DNA of 64,000 bases from Flexifilum sp963727545 (lineage in GTDB: Bacteria > Chloroflexota > Anaerolineae > Aggregatilineales > Phototrophicaceae): NCBI GenBank assembly GCA_963727545.1, contig CAVSGS010000025.1, positions 101,121-165,120 of the forward strand, given 5' to 3'. A model generated the notes under the pieces. The model saw only the letters and a program-made list of their open reading frames with translations. It did no database searches and had not been told where the DNA came from. Every line of letters starts with the position of its first letter. Positions within the stretch are counted from its first letter, which is position 1. Shown here piece after piece: positions 16,303 through 24,550 of this stretch. Position numbers and translations under genes: made by a program.

Positions 16303-17343
16303 TTGTCCACTACGCACCGCGTAGGGGCGAGGCATGCCTCGCCCCTACAACAGGGGTTTCTATTCATTCTGCTTCTGCTGATCGCGGCGGGCTGCGGCGC
16401 GACTGCCAGCGAGATCGTGCCGACGGCACGCCCGACGGCGACGCCGACTTCGACGGCTGCGCCCACCCGAACTCCCGCGCGTGACGTGACGCCGACCATT
16501 CCGCCGACCGCGCTGCCGATGACCGCGACCGGCGGTCCCTCGCCGACGCCGCTGTTCGGTCCGACGCACACTTCCGTCGCGGCTGCGGCGACCTCCGATC
16601 CGCTCAATCTCAATCCGAATGCGCCGCGCATCGAGTTCTTCACCTCGGACTCGGCGGCAGCGGCACCCGGTAGTATCGTCACCCTCTACTGGTCGACGCG
16701 CGGCGCGCGCGAAGCCGTGATCTACCAACTGGTACGCGGCGTGCGCAATCGCGTCTGGAACGTCGGACCGGATGGCAGTTTACCGGTTCAGACCAGCCGC
16801 AACGATCGCGGGACGGTCGATTTCGTGCTGACCGTCGGCGAAGGTTCGCAGTACGTCGAGCAAACCCTCTCGGTGCCGCTGGCGTGCCCGGACGTCTGGT
16901 TCTTCTCGCTCCCGCCGGAAGCCTGCCCGACGGCTCCGGCTCAAGAGACGCAGATCATCGAGGAGCCGTTCGAGCGTGGGCGAATGCTCTACGTCGCGGC
17001 GAGCGATCTGGTCTATGCGCTGTTCAACGATGGCTACTCCCCGGCGTGGCTGGTGATCGAGAACCGCTTCGATCCGGCGGTGAATCCCGAAAAAGACGAC
17101 AATTTCGTGCCGCCGCCCGGTTACTTCCAACCGATCCGGCGCTTGGGCTTCGTCTGGCGCGGCAACGATACCGTGCGCAATCGCCTCGGCTTGGCGACCG
17201 AAGCGGAGTCCAGTTTCAGCGGCTTTGTCCAGTCGTCGCAAACGCCCACCGGCGCGCAAACGCTCTACGTCAGCAGCGCCGATGGCTCGGTGCTGCAACT
17301 GCTGCCGCAGGGCGACTCGTGGCAGATTATCACGCCGCCCTAA
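16303..17343 (+). CDS. Putative lipoprotein with a palindromic repeat read into its signal peptide
   Basis: 346 residues from TTG 16303, preceded by GGAG. The lipobox is LIAAGC, with Cys at about residue 30. Codons 7-16 (VGARHASPLQ) are encoded entirely by the perfect 28-base REP palindrome 16321-16348, between the basic start and the hydrophobic core. After the lipobox comes a Pro/Thr-rich linker (residues ~35-95), then an immunoglobulin-like section (IEFFTSDSAAAAPGSIVTLY) and a C-terminal section with no match I recognise. It should be anchored on the outer side of the membrane. Its function is unknown. Confidence 0.75.
   Translation: MSTTHRVGARHASPLQQGFLFILLLLIAAGCGATASEIVPTARPTATPTSTAAPTRTPARDVTPTIPPTALPMTATGGPSPTPLFGPTHTSVAAAATSDPLNLNPNAPRIEFFTSDSAAAAPGSIVTLYWSTRGAREAVIYQLVRGVRNRVWNVGPDGSLPVQTSRNDRGTVDFVLTVGEGSQYVEQTLSVPLACPDVWFFSLPPEACPTAPAQETQIIEEPFERGRMLYVAASDLVYALFNDGYSPAWLVIENRFDPAVNPEKDDNFVPPPGYFQPIRRLGFVWRGNDTVRNRLGLATEAESSFSGFVQSSQTPTGAQTLYVSSADGSVLQLLPQGDSWQIITPP
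16321..16348. repeat. REP palindrome inside the lipoprotein coding region
   Basis: A perfect palindrome with GTAGGGGC and GCCCCTAC ends and a GAGGCATGCCTC core. It is in frame with the lipoprotein gene and encodes part of its n-region. Confidence 0.9.
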
Positions 17344-17415
17344 TCATTCTTGACTATCATTGGAAGCAACCATTTCATGGTCAGGTGAACAGCCTGACTT
17401 TGACGGAGAAATTGA

Positions 17416-18735
17416 ATGCTCAATGAAACAGCCTCGTCGGTCGAAGATCGACCGACGCAGCGCTCGGCGATTCGCCCTAGCGAGGAAAGTGCGCAGCACG
17501 ACGAAATTCGCACGCACGTGATGAGCGTCTTCGCCATCGAGCGCGAATCGTTTGCCAGTGAAAAATCGAACGATCCAGCCGATGAGAACTTACTGCTGGT
17601 CGGGCGCGACAGCCACTTGATCGCCAGCTTCGAGGGACGCCTGTTGATCGAGTCCGAGGCGGCTTACGATCAACTCGATCGGCTGCTGAAGCCCGATAAC
17701 CTGCTGCCTTTGTTCCGCGAAGCCAACGGCAAGCACGTGATCCACGTCGTCAGCGGGCGAGTGCATCCGCAGCCGCGTCACTGGTGGCTGAATGCGGTGC
17801 TGTTCGCGATCACCGTGTTCTGCGTGCTGCTGGTCGGTACGGAGATGGCGATCAACGAGATCGCCGCGACCGACCCGACCGTCGTTCAGCCGATGATCGA
17901 CAATCTGCTGCTGGAACTCTGGCGCGGGCTGCCCTATGCCGGAGCTATCCTGCTGATCCTCGGCGCGCACGAGTTGGGGCATTACTTCGCCGCGCGCCAT
18001 CACAAGATCGCGGTGACGCTGCCTTACTTCATCCCGGCGCCGCCGATTGGTCCGATTGGCACCTTCGGCACTTTCGGCGCGTTCATCCAACTGCGCGAGC
18101 CGATGCGGAATCGCAAGCAGCTGCTCGACGTGGGCGCGGCGGGTCCGCTGGCGGGGCTGGTCTTTGCCGTGCCGATCCTGCTGATCGGCTTGGCGACTTC
18201 GGCGGTCGGACCGATCAACCCCGGCGGCATGGTCGAAGGCAATTCGCTGCTCTACGCCTTTTCGAAAATGCTGATCTTCGGGCGCTTTCTGCCCAGCAGT
18301 ACGGTCGACGTCTACGTCAATCAACTGGCGTGGGCGGGCTGGACGGGGCTGCTCGTCACCGGCTTGAACTTGATCCCGATTGGGCAGCTGGATGGTGGGC
18401 ATATCCTCTACTCGCTGATTGGCGAGCGGGCGCGGCTGCTGTTCTACCCGCTGATCATCGGGATGCTCGGTTTGGTGCTCGCCGGTAGCGAGGCGTGGCT
18501 GTTCTGGTTGGTGCTGCTGTTCATTTTCGGGCGCATCTACGCCAAGCCGCTCGACATGATTACGCCGATGGACCGCCGCCGCAAGCTGATCGCGGTGTTC
18601 AGTTTGATTGTGTTCGCCCTGACCTTCGTGCCGATCCCCTTCGCGTTCGTCACCGAGACGCCGACGCTCGCGCCGCAGAACACGATTTGGCTGCCGGCGA
18701 CGATGATGGCGCTGTATCTGCGCTGGCGGCGCTAA
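17416..18735 (+). CDS. Site-2-protease-family (M50) intramembrane metalloprotease
   Basis: 439 residues. A soluble N-terminal region (~1-120) precedes several membrane helices. The zinc site is H185-E186-L-G-H189 (GAHELGHYFA). The third ligand is in QLDGGH (D326) after NLIPIG. Site-2 proteases cut transmembrane segments, commonly to release sigma or transcription factors. This form resembles the plant/bacterial EGY-like branch with a long N-terminal domain (inference). Only 4 bases separate it from the downstream DUF983 gene, so the two are probably cotranscribed. Confidence 0.9.
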   Translation: MLNETASSVEDRPTQRSAIRPSEESAQHDEIRTHVMSVFAIERESFASEKSNDPADENLLLVGRDSHLIASFEGRLLIESEAAYDQLDRLLKPDNLLPLFREANGKHVIHVVSGRVHPQPRHWWLNAVLFAITVFCVLLVGTEMAINEIAATDPTVVQPMIDNLLLELWRGLPYAGAILLILGAHELGHYFAARHHKIAVTLPYFIPAPPIGPIGTFGTFGAFIQLREPMRNRKQLLDVGAAGPLAGLVFAVPILLIGLATSAVGPINPGGMVEGNSLLYAFSKMLIFGRFLPSSTVDVYVNQLAWAGWTGLLVTGLNLIPIGQLDGGHILYSLIGERARLLFYPLIIGMLGLVLAGSEAWLFWLVLLFIFGRIYAKPLDMITPMDRRRKLIAVFSLIVFALTFVPIPFAFVTETPTLAPQNTIWLPATMMALYLRWRR

Positions 18736-18739
18736 CCCG

Positions 18740-19138
18740 ATGACATGGTCACAGCGTTTCGACGTCCTCTGGACAACCTTTCGCCTCCGCTGCCCGAACT
18801 GCGGGCAGGGGCGCATCTTCACCGGTTTGTTTCGCATGAACAAGACCTGTCCCCACTGCGGCGTCCGCTTCGAGCGCGCGGACGGCGAATTGGTCGGCGG
18901 CATGTACATCAACCTCGCGCTGGCGGAGCTGTTCACGGTGGGCGGCTATTTTGTCGCCAACGCGCTGTTCCACCCGCCGTTCGAGCCGCATCTGTTGTTC
19001 TGGATCAGCTTCAACGTTGCCTTTGTCACCATCTTCTACCGGCACGCCCGTTCGCTGTGGATCGGCATGTCGTACCTGACCGGCGGTGTCTACGCCGACC
19101 CGGCTGACCCGCCGGAGTCGACGCCACCGCAGACTTAA
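18740..19138 (+). CDS. DUF983-family zinc-ribbon membrane protein
   Basis: 132 residues. An N-terminal zinc ribbon (RCPNCGQGRIFTG, then KTCPHCGVRFERADGE) is followed by two hydrophobic helices (LALAELFTVGGYFVANALF and LLFWISFNVAFVTIFY). This is the normal layout of DUF983 proteins, whose role is not established. The gene starts 4 bases after the site-2 protease stop. Confidence 0.85.
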   Translation: MTWSQRFDVLWTTFRLRCPNCGQGRIFTGLFRMNKTCPHCGVRFERADGELVGGMYINLALAELFTVGGYFVANALFHPPFEPHLLFWISFNVAFVTIFYRHARSLWIGMSYLTGGVYADPADPPESTPPQT

Positions 19139-19194
19139 CGTGAGTCGCGTTGGGGATGTCTGTGCTCGAGAACCGATGGTGAGGATGCACTACT

Positions 19195-19599
19195 ATGCCT
19201 TTTTCATTGACTAAAGTCCCCGATCAACCGCTGATTATGGGCGTCTACAGCGGCACTATTCGCTGCGAGGACATCAAAGCTGCGACCAGCCAAGCGCTGG
19301 ATCTGCTGCGAACCGACGAGGCGGTCATCGCTAAAGGCTGGAAATACTATATCGTCGACCTACGGACGCTCAATACGGATTTTGGCGAACTCTCGTGCAT
19401 CATCGATTACGAACTGCAAGGGTACCCCGGCACCTTTACGGATCCCTACGCTTTTTCGGTGATGGTGGGGACGAACGTGTTCATCCGCGCCTTTCAGAAG
19501 ATCATGAGTTAACAGGGAGTTGATGCGTCGGCGCTGGCGATCTATCTGCGGATGGAGGATGCTTACGCCGCGATCCAAGCGCACATGAGCGCGCACTGA
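19195..19599 (+). pseudogene. STAS/SpoIIAA-like small protein with an internal stop codon
   Basis: The frame from ATG 19195 reads 105 codons to TAA 19510-19512 (ending AFQKIMS). The same frame then continues without interruption as QGVDASALAIYLRMEDAYAA to TGA 19597-19599. The whole would be a 134-codon protein with alternating strands and helices like STAS-fold proteins of this kind (weak resemblance). A single C-to-T change of CAA to TAA would explain it. It is either a genuine nonsense mutation or a base-call error. The 105-residue form may still be made. Confidence 0.6.
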
Positions 19600-19674
19600 G
19601 GCGGGCACGCGGCGCCGAATCACGGCATAATGAGGTCGAAAGCTAGCGTATGAGGAAGTAGTCTGAACGCTATA

Positions 19675-21162
19675 TTGCTGACCAAATGCTTGATCGCCAA
19701 CCGGGGCGAGATCGCCGTCCGCATCAGCCGTGCCTGCCGCGAACTCGGCATTCGCTCGGTGGCGGTCTACGCCGACGCTGACGCGCACGCTCAGCACATC
19801 CGCTACGCCGACGAAGCCTATCCCCTGCGGGGTGAATCCCCGGTCGAAAGTTACCTGAACATCCCGAAGCTGATCGAGATCGCGCGCGCGGCGGGCTGCG
19901 ACTGCGTGCATCCGGGCTATGGCTTCCTCTCCGAAGCCGGGGATTTCGCCCAAGCGGTGATCGACGCCGGGCTGATCTGGGTCGGTCCGCCGCCGAGCGC
20001 GATCCGGCAGATGGGCGTCAAGACCGAAGCTCGCACCCTGATGCAGCAGGCGGGCGTTCCGCTGGTGCCCGGTTATCAGGCGGGTGGTGACGAGGCTGCC
20101 TATCTTGCCGCCGCCGACGAGATCGGCTACCCGGTGATGGTCAAAGCGGCGGGCGGCGGTGGCGGTAAAGGGATTCGCGTGGTCGAGCGCGCCGCCGATC
20201 TGCCGGAAGCGCTGCAAGCGGCGCGTCGTGAGGCGCAGCACGCCTTCGGCGATGCGCGGGTCTTTCTGGAACGCTTCGTCGAGCGCGCCCGCCACGTCGA
20301 GATTCAGGTGCTGGCGGATCAGTACGGCAATGTCGTGCATCTATTCGAGCGCGAGTGCAGCGCGCAGCGTCGTCACCAGAAGGTGATCGAGGAGTCGCCG
20401 TCGCCGCTGCTCGACGCCGAGACGCGGGCGCGGATGGGCGCTGCCGGGGTCGCGGCGGCGCGGGCGGTCGGCTACGTCAACGCCGGTACGGTCGAGTTCA
20501 TCGTTACGCCCGATGGCGCGTTCTACTTTCTGGAGATGAACACGCGCTTGCAGGTCGAGCATCCGGTGACCGAGTTCGTGACCGGGCTAGACTTGGTCAA
20601 GCTGCAGTTCGCGGTCGCGGCGGGCGAGCGGCTCCCGTTCACGCAAGCCGACTTGAGCCAGCGCGGGCACGCGATCGAGTGCCGCCTCTATGCCGAAGAT
20701 CCGCGTAACGGTTTTCTGCCCGCCGTCGGGGACTTGATCCGCTTCGTGCCGCCGGAAGGCGCGGGCGTGCGCGTCGATGCAGGCGTCGCCTCCGGCGACA
20801 CCATCACGATTCACTTCGACCCGCTGATCGCCAAGATCGTCGTCTACGACCGCACGCGCGCCGATGCCATCCGCCGGATGGATGCCGCCCTGCGCCAAAC
20901 GGTGATCCTCGGCACGACCACCAACCGCGATTTCCTGCGGGCGCTGATCAATCATCCGGCGTTCGCAGCGGGTGAGGTCGATACCGGCTTCATCGAGCGC
21001 CAGCTTGCTGACTTGATCCCGCCGGAAGCGCCGATCGACGATCTCGCCTTGATCGCGGCGGCGCTCACCGATCTGCGCGGCGGGGCGACATCGGCGGCGC
21101 GACCGCTGAGCACCGATCCGTGGTCGCGGGCTGATGGGTTCCGCCTCGGACAAGGACGTTAA
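19675..21162 (+). CDS. accC: Biotin carboxylase (acyl-CoA carboxylase alpha-type subunit)
   Basis: 495 residues. KCLIANRGEIAVRI and GYGFLSEAGDFA mark the N-domain. The ATP-grasp glycine loop is KAAGGGGGKGIRVV, and the catalytic block is ERECSAQRRHQKVIEESPSP. It carboxylates biotin on its carrier protein using ATP and bicarbonate. No ATG fits. TTG 19675 gives a standard N-terminus, while CTG 19663 sits 5 bases after a GAGGAAG ribosome-binding site and would add four residues. A separate biotin carrier lies downstream after one intervening gene. The carboxyltransferase is not in the window, so the acyl-CoA substrate is unknown. Confidence 0.93.
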   Translation: MLTKCLIANRGEIAVRISRACRELGIRSVAVYADADAHAQHIRYADEAYPLRGESPVESYLNIPKLIEIARAAGCDCVHPGYGFLSEAGDFAQAVIDAGLIWVGPPPSAIRQMGVKTEARTLMQQAGVPLVPGYQAGGDEAAYLAAADEIGYPVMVKAAGGGGGKGIRVVERAADLPEALQAARREAQHAFGDARVFLERFVERARHVEIQVLADQYGNVVHLFERECSAQRRHQKVIEESPSPLLDAETRARMGAAGVAAARAVGYVNAGTVEFIVTPDGAFYFLEMNTRLQVEHPVTEFVTGLDLVKLQFAVAAGERLPFTQADLSQRGHAIECRLYAEDPRNGFLPAVGDLIRFVPPEGAGVRVDAGVASGDTITIHFDPLIAKIVVYDRTRADAIRRMDAALRQTVILGTTTNRDFLRALINHPAFAAGEVDTGFIERQLADLIPPEAPIDDLALIAAALTDLRGGATSAARPLSTDPWSRADGFRLGQGR

Positions 21163-21200
21163 AATAGGGGCGTTGTGCCCTTGTACCTGAAAGGACGCTT

Positions 21201-21821
21201 ATGTGCTCGATCATTGCTTTCCTGTTGATCGTTTTCGCTGGATTTTTCGGCTATTCGGTCGCCGTGCCCCAGACGAGCGTGCTGCCACCAGCGCAGTCCT
21301 CCGCGATTACTGTGCCGAGCGTCGAAGCGCCGACGCTGATCTCGTGTGCATCGCCGTCCGCCGATCAGGACATCGCTGACGCGCTCGCCTTCGCTGGCGA
21401 TACCTTCGCCGCGCCGACGTGGTCGGAGCAGGTCAGCAGCGGCGCTAGCAAGACCACCATCACGTGGACGGCTTCCAGTCTCGGCGCGGTCGCCTATCTG
21501 GAATGGCTGCATTACGACTGCGGCTACACCCAAGCACAGATCGATGAGTATTACAGCGCAGCGACTTGGGCGACGATCTTCGCCAATTACGACTCCTACC
21601 AAAAAGTAGACGAGTGCAGTTATGAAAACACGCATCTCTACCAGTACACTGCGAGTTTGGCTGGTAACGACTACCTCATCTACTACTGGGTCAAGCTGGC
21701 GACGGACACGCGCGTCGCCGGGCTGATGCTGGTCGTCCCCGCCGATCAGCAGGGGATGATGGCAGAGTATGCGGGCGCGATGTTCCCGAATTTGCCGACT
21801 TGTCAGGCGGCGGCGGGATGA
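21201..21821 (+). CDS. Secreted protein of unknown function between biotin carboxylase and carrier genes
   Basis: 206 residues. An N-terminal hydrophobic segment (residues ~3-22, AFLLIVFAGFFGYSVAV) acts as signal or anchor. A Ser/Pro-rich linker and a domain rich in Tyr, Trp and Asp follow (ITWTASSLGAVAYLEWLHYD, LYQYTASLAGNDYLIYYWVK). Cys residues in LISCAS, HYDCGY, DECSY and LPTCQA may form disulfides. I recognise no family. Its stop overlaps the start of the biotin carrier gene (ATGA, 21818-21821), so the two are translationally coupled. That pairing with cytoplasmic enzyme genes is odd. Confidence 0.75.
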   Translation: MCSIIAFLLIVFAGFFGYSVAVPQTSVLPPAQSSAITVPSVEAPTLISCASPSADQDIADALAFAGDTFAAPTWSEQVSSGASKTTITWTASSLGAVAYLEWLHYDCGYTQAQIDEYYSAATWATIFANYDSYQKVDECSYENTHLYQYTASLAGNDYLIYYWVKLATDTRVAGLMLVVPADQQGMMAEYAGAMFPNLPTCQAAAG

Positions 21822-22297
21822 TCTACGAGTACGGCGGCGAGACCTGCAACGTCACGCTAGAGCCGCTGCCCGATGGCTCGATCCGGGCGACGGTCGGCGA
21901 GCGCGTCTACACGCTCGATGCTGCGCCAATCGACGGTGGCTGGCTGCTGACGCTCGACGGCAAATCGGTCGTCGCTTATACCGCTGCGCGCGGGAATGAG
22001 CGCTTGGTCGCCGTCGATGGCGCGACTTACGCCCTGAGCGTGCCGGAAGCGCGGCGCGGATCGCGCGGGGCGCGGGCTGCCGGGGGCGGCGACCTCACCG
22101 CACAGATGCCGGGACAGGTGCGCGAAGTGCTGGTCGCGGCGGGTGATACCGTCGAGCGCGGGCAGCCGCTGCTGCTGCTCGAAGCGATGAAAATGGAGAT
22201 TCGGATCGCCGCGCCCGCCGCCGGTCGGGTCAAACGGGTGCTGGTTCAGCCCGGCGCGGTGGTCGATCGCGGGCAGCGGCTGCTGGAGATGGAATAA
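21818..22297 (+). CDS. Biotin carboxyl carrier (biotin/lipoyl domain) protein
   Basis: 159 residues. The C-terminal half is a biotinyl domain with the biotin-accepting lysine K125 in LLEAMKMEIRI. The N-terminal half (GGETCNVTLEPLPDGSIRAT) resembles the linker/BT-type region found in acyl-CoA carboxylase alpha subunits. With accC upstream it should carry carboxybiotin to a carboxyltransferase encoded elsewhere. ATG 21818 overlaps the previous stop by 4 bases. In many organisms these parts are fused to biotin carboxylase; here they are split by a secreted protein gene. Confidence 0.9.
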   Translation: MIYEYGGETCNVTLEPLPDGSIRATVGERVYTLDAAPIDGGWLLTLDGKSVVAYTAARGNERLVAVDGATYALSVPEARRGSRGARAAGGGDLTAQMPGQVREVLVAAGDTVERGQPLLLLEAMKMEIRIAAPAAGRVKRVLVQPGAVVDRGQRLLEME

Positions 22298-22360
22298 GCT
22301 CCCTGTTTTTTCAGAGGACAGTTATGTTTGAGCGGTAAAATGGTTCGCGTTATATGTCTA

Positions 22361-22426
22361 ACCTCACCCCCAGCTCCTCTCCATTGCATGGAGAGGGGAG
22401 CTAAGCGCAGCGCAGCGGGGTGAGGT
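22361..22426. repeat. Intergenic copy of the CCTCACCC...GGGTGAGG palindrome
   Basis: ACCTCACC and GGTGAGGT ends with an internal CCTCTCC-ATTGCATG-GAGAGG hairpin. It is the same family as the two copies in folC. It occupies most of the 223-base gap 22298-22520. Confidence 0.85.
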
Positions 22427-22520
22427 AAAATCAGCGGGCAGCTAAACGACCTGATTTCTTCCTAAATGTAGAATCGCCCTCATAGGTGAGGGATGAAGTC
22501 GCATCCCACAGGACACAACC

Positions 22521-22994
22521 ATGGACAAAGACGAAATCTTGCGGCGGCTTGACCTTGCGCCGATACAAGCACTGATCGCGGACGCCGACCCGGAGCAGGT
22601 GGTTTACGACGAGAGCGGCTGGCGCATCAAGGACATCATCGCGCACATGGCGACGTGGGAGACGGAAATGCTGCGCTCGCTGAATGCTTTCCGGCGCGGC
22701 GGTGATTACGTCATCCCCAATTACGTCGACGATGACGATTACAACGCTTACGTTGCCCTCGTCCGTATGGACGAGCCGATCGAGCAGATTTTCGACGGCT
22801 GGGAGGCAACCCGGCGCTGGCTGAGCATCGTCGTCGGCGCGCTGACGCCGGATGATCTCGCCGCCGAGATGACCTATCCTTGGGGCGGGCAGGGCAGCGT
22901 CGCCGGATTGTTCGAGGACTTGTTCGCCCACCGCGCGCTGCACGTGAGCGATCTCGAACGGGCGCTGATCCGCCACGATCCGCTCACCCCCTAA
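22521..22994 (+). CDS. DinB/ClbS-DfsB-like four-helix-bundle protein
   Basis: 157 residues. The pattern WRIKDIIAHMATWETEML, then LFEDLFAHRALHVSDLERAL is typical of DinB-superfamily metal-binding bundles, including the ClbS/DfsB branch. Such proteins are thiol-transferase or hydrolase-like. No substrate is evident. ATG 22521 is preceded by ACACAACC, without a strong Shine-Dalgarno sequence. It is a single gene. Confidence 0.75.
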   Translation: MDKDEILRRLDLAPIQALIADADPEQVVYDESGWRIKDIIAHMATWETEMLRSLNAFRRGGDYVIPNYVDDDDYNAYVALVRMDEPIEQIFDGWEATRRWLSIVVGALTPDDLAAEMTYPWGGQGSVAGLFEDLFAHRALHVSDLERALIRHDPLTP

Positions 22995-23087
22995 AAAGTG
23001 GTGGCTCACCGACAAAAACCGCAACCCGGCGCGTCCCTTCGCGTATAAAAAGGTGTAGATCGAAAGTTAAGCTAGGGGCAAAAAACC

Positions 23088-23510
23088 GTGAGCACCTATA
23101 CCCAATACGAAAAACCCAAACGCGGCAGCATCGCGGACTATGAACTCGCCGACGTCGGCACCCGCTTCGTCGCGCTGATCATCGATGGCGTTATCCTTGG
23201 CTTCATCACCGGGCTGCTGTTCTCTAGCGGTCGGGGAGCGGGTGGCGTCGCTAGTTTCATCGTCGGCGTCGCCTATTATTGGTACTTCCTGACGCAGCAG
23301 GATGGGCAGACCCCCGGCAAGCGGCTGATGCACATCCGCGTGATCAAGGTCACCGGTGAGCCGCTGCAAGCCACCGACGTGCTGGTGCGCTACATTGGCT
23401 ACTACATCGACACCGTCGTCTTTATGCTCGGCTGGATTTGGGCGCTGTTCGACCGCGACAATCAGGCGTGGCACGACAAGCTCGCCGGAACCTATGTCGT
23501 CCGCGCGTAG
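23088..23510 (+). CDS. RDD-family membrane protein
   Basis: 140 residues from GTG 23088, preceded by GGGGCAAAAAACC. The RDD signature is spread over VGTRFVALIIDGVILGF and DGQTPGKRLMHIRVIKVTG. Three hydrophobic helices are visible. RDD proteins are small membrane proteins, some linked to Na+(K+)/H+ exchange, but no role is proven here. A TATAAAAA sequence about 45 bases upstream may be the -10 box. Confidence 0.85.
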   Translation: MSTYTQYEKPKRGSIADYELADVGTRFVALIIDGVILGFITGLLFSSGRGAGGVASFIVGVAYYWYFLTQQDGQTPGKRLMHIRVIKVTGEPLQATDVLVRYIGYYIDTVVFMLGWIWALFDRDNQAWHDKLAGTYVVRA

Positions 23511-23569
23511 CAAAATCTGCTGCGAAATGCGATAATCATGGGCGGTCTACCGTTGATCGGAAACTGCCC

Positions 23570-23977
23570 ATGAAGCAGATCACCCCACTGCATCGCGCGC
23601 GCCTGACGCTGGCGCGCCGCTATATCGACCGTCACTACGACCAACCGCTGACGCTCGATCGCCTCAGCCAAGCAGCGGGCTTTTCCCCCTATCACTTCAT
23701 CCGCCTGTTCCACGCCGCTTACCGCCAAACACCGCACCAATACCTGATTCAGCGCCGCATCGACCAAGCGAAAGACCTGCTCGGCGCCAGCGATCTACCG
23801 ATTCAGGACGTCTGCTTTGAAGTCGGCTTCGAGAGTCTCGGCTCGTTCAGCACGCTGTTTCGCCGCGTGACCGGGCTGTCGCCGAGCGCCTACCGGCGCT
23901 ATAAGCAGCGGCGCTCGCAGCCGACCTATATCCCGCTGTGTCATCGCTTTGCGCGCGGTCTCGACGACGAAATCTAG
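23570..23977 (+). CDS. AraC-family transcriptional regulator, DNA-binding domain only
   Basis: 135 residues. Two helix-turn-helix units are visible: LTLDRLSQAAGFSPYHFIRL and LPIQDVCFEVGFESLGSFST, followed by the canonical FRRVTGLSPSAYRR. There is no separate ligand domain. It lies 86 bases upstream of a VOC-family gene on the same strand. AraC plus VOC pairs are common, so it may regulate that gene (inference). ATG 23570 gives a standard N-terminus. Confidence 0.88.
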   Translation: MKQITPLHRARLTLARRYIDRHYDQPLTLDRLSQAAGFSPYHFIRLFHAAYRQTPHQYLIQRRIDQAKDLLGASDLPIQDVCFEVGFESLGSFSTLFRRVTGLSPSAYRRYKQRRSQPTYIPLCHRFARGLDDEI

Positions 23978-24063
23978 GCGAAAACCGCGCAATTTTCGAG
24001 AAAAATCATTGGCACAAATGTGCTATTCTTGGAACGTATTCCGATCATTTCAGGAGAGAATTG

Positions 24064-24474
24064 ATGACCTTGCGAGTGACTCACGCTACCCTGTACGTCA
24101 AAGATCAGAACGAGGCGCTTCGCTTCTACACCGAGAAGCTGGGCTTTGAAGTCCGCGCGGACGTGACGATGGGCGATTTTCGCTGGCTGACGGTCGGCTC
24201 GAAAGACCAGCCCGACTTCGAGTTCATCCTCTATCCGGTGCGGGCGGATGGTTTCTTCATGAGCGAGGATGATGCTGCTGCCATCGGTCGACTGCTGGCG
24301 GCGGGCAAGCTCGGCGGTCCGCTGATCAAGACCAGCGACATCAACCAGACCTATGAGGCGTGGAAGGCGAAGGGGGTCGTCTTCGAGCGCCCGCCGACCG
24401 AACAGCCATACGCTATCGAAGCGATCTTCAAGGACAACAGCGGCAATACCTTCAGCTTGCATCAGGATAAATAA
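24064..24474 (+). CDS. VOC (glyoxalase/bleomycin-resistance) family protein
   Basis: 136 residues. The beta-alpha-beta-beta-beta repeats are seen as VTHATLYVKDQNEALRFYTE, then LGFEVRADV, and in the second half as KTSDINQTYEAWKAKGVVFE, ending IEAIFKDNSGNTFSLHQ. A C-terminal metal-ligand glutamate is not obvious (FKDNSGN). Substrate-binding or dioxygenase roles are both possible. ATG 24064 follows AGGAGAG. Likely partner of the AraC regulator upstream. Confidence 0.85.
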   Translation: MTLRVTHATLYVKDQNEALRFYTEKLGFEVRADVTMGDFRWLTVGSKDQPDFEFILYPVRADGFFMSEDDAAAIGRLLAAGKLGGPLIKTSDINQTYEAWKAKGVVFERPPTEQPYAIEAIFKDNSGNTFSLHQDK

Positions 24475-24504
24475 GCCCGTTCGCCCTCGAATTAAATACT
24501 CGCT

Positions 24505-24536
24505 AAAATGCCCGGCAGGACGTCGGGTATTTTGTT
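24505..24536 (+). terminator. Terminator after the VOC gene
   Basis: AAAAT-CCCG pairs with CGGG-ATTTT around a short loop and is followed by GTTT. It lies 31 bases after the stop. Confidence 0.55.
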
Positions 24537-24550
24537 TCCTAGGGGCGGCT

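Noticed and set aside
17590..18936. Long antisense frame across the site-2 protease and DUF983 genes
   Set aside because: Composition is dominated by Gln, Arg and His; it has no known domain and spans two genes. Codon-position bias of the sense genes explains it.
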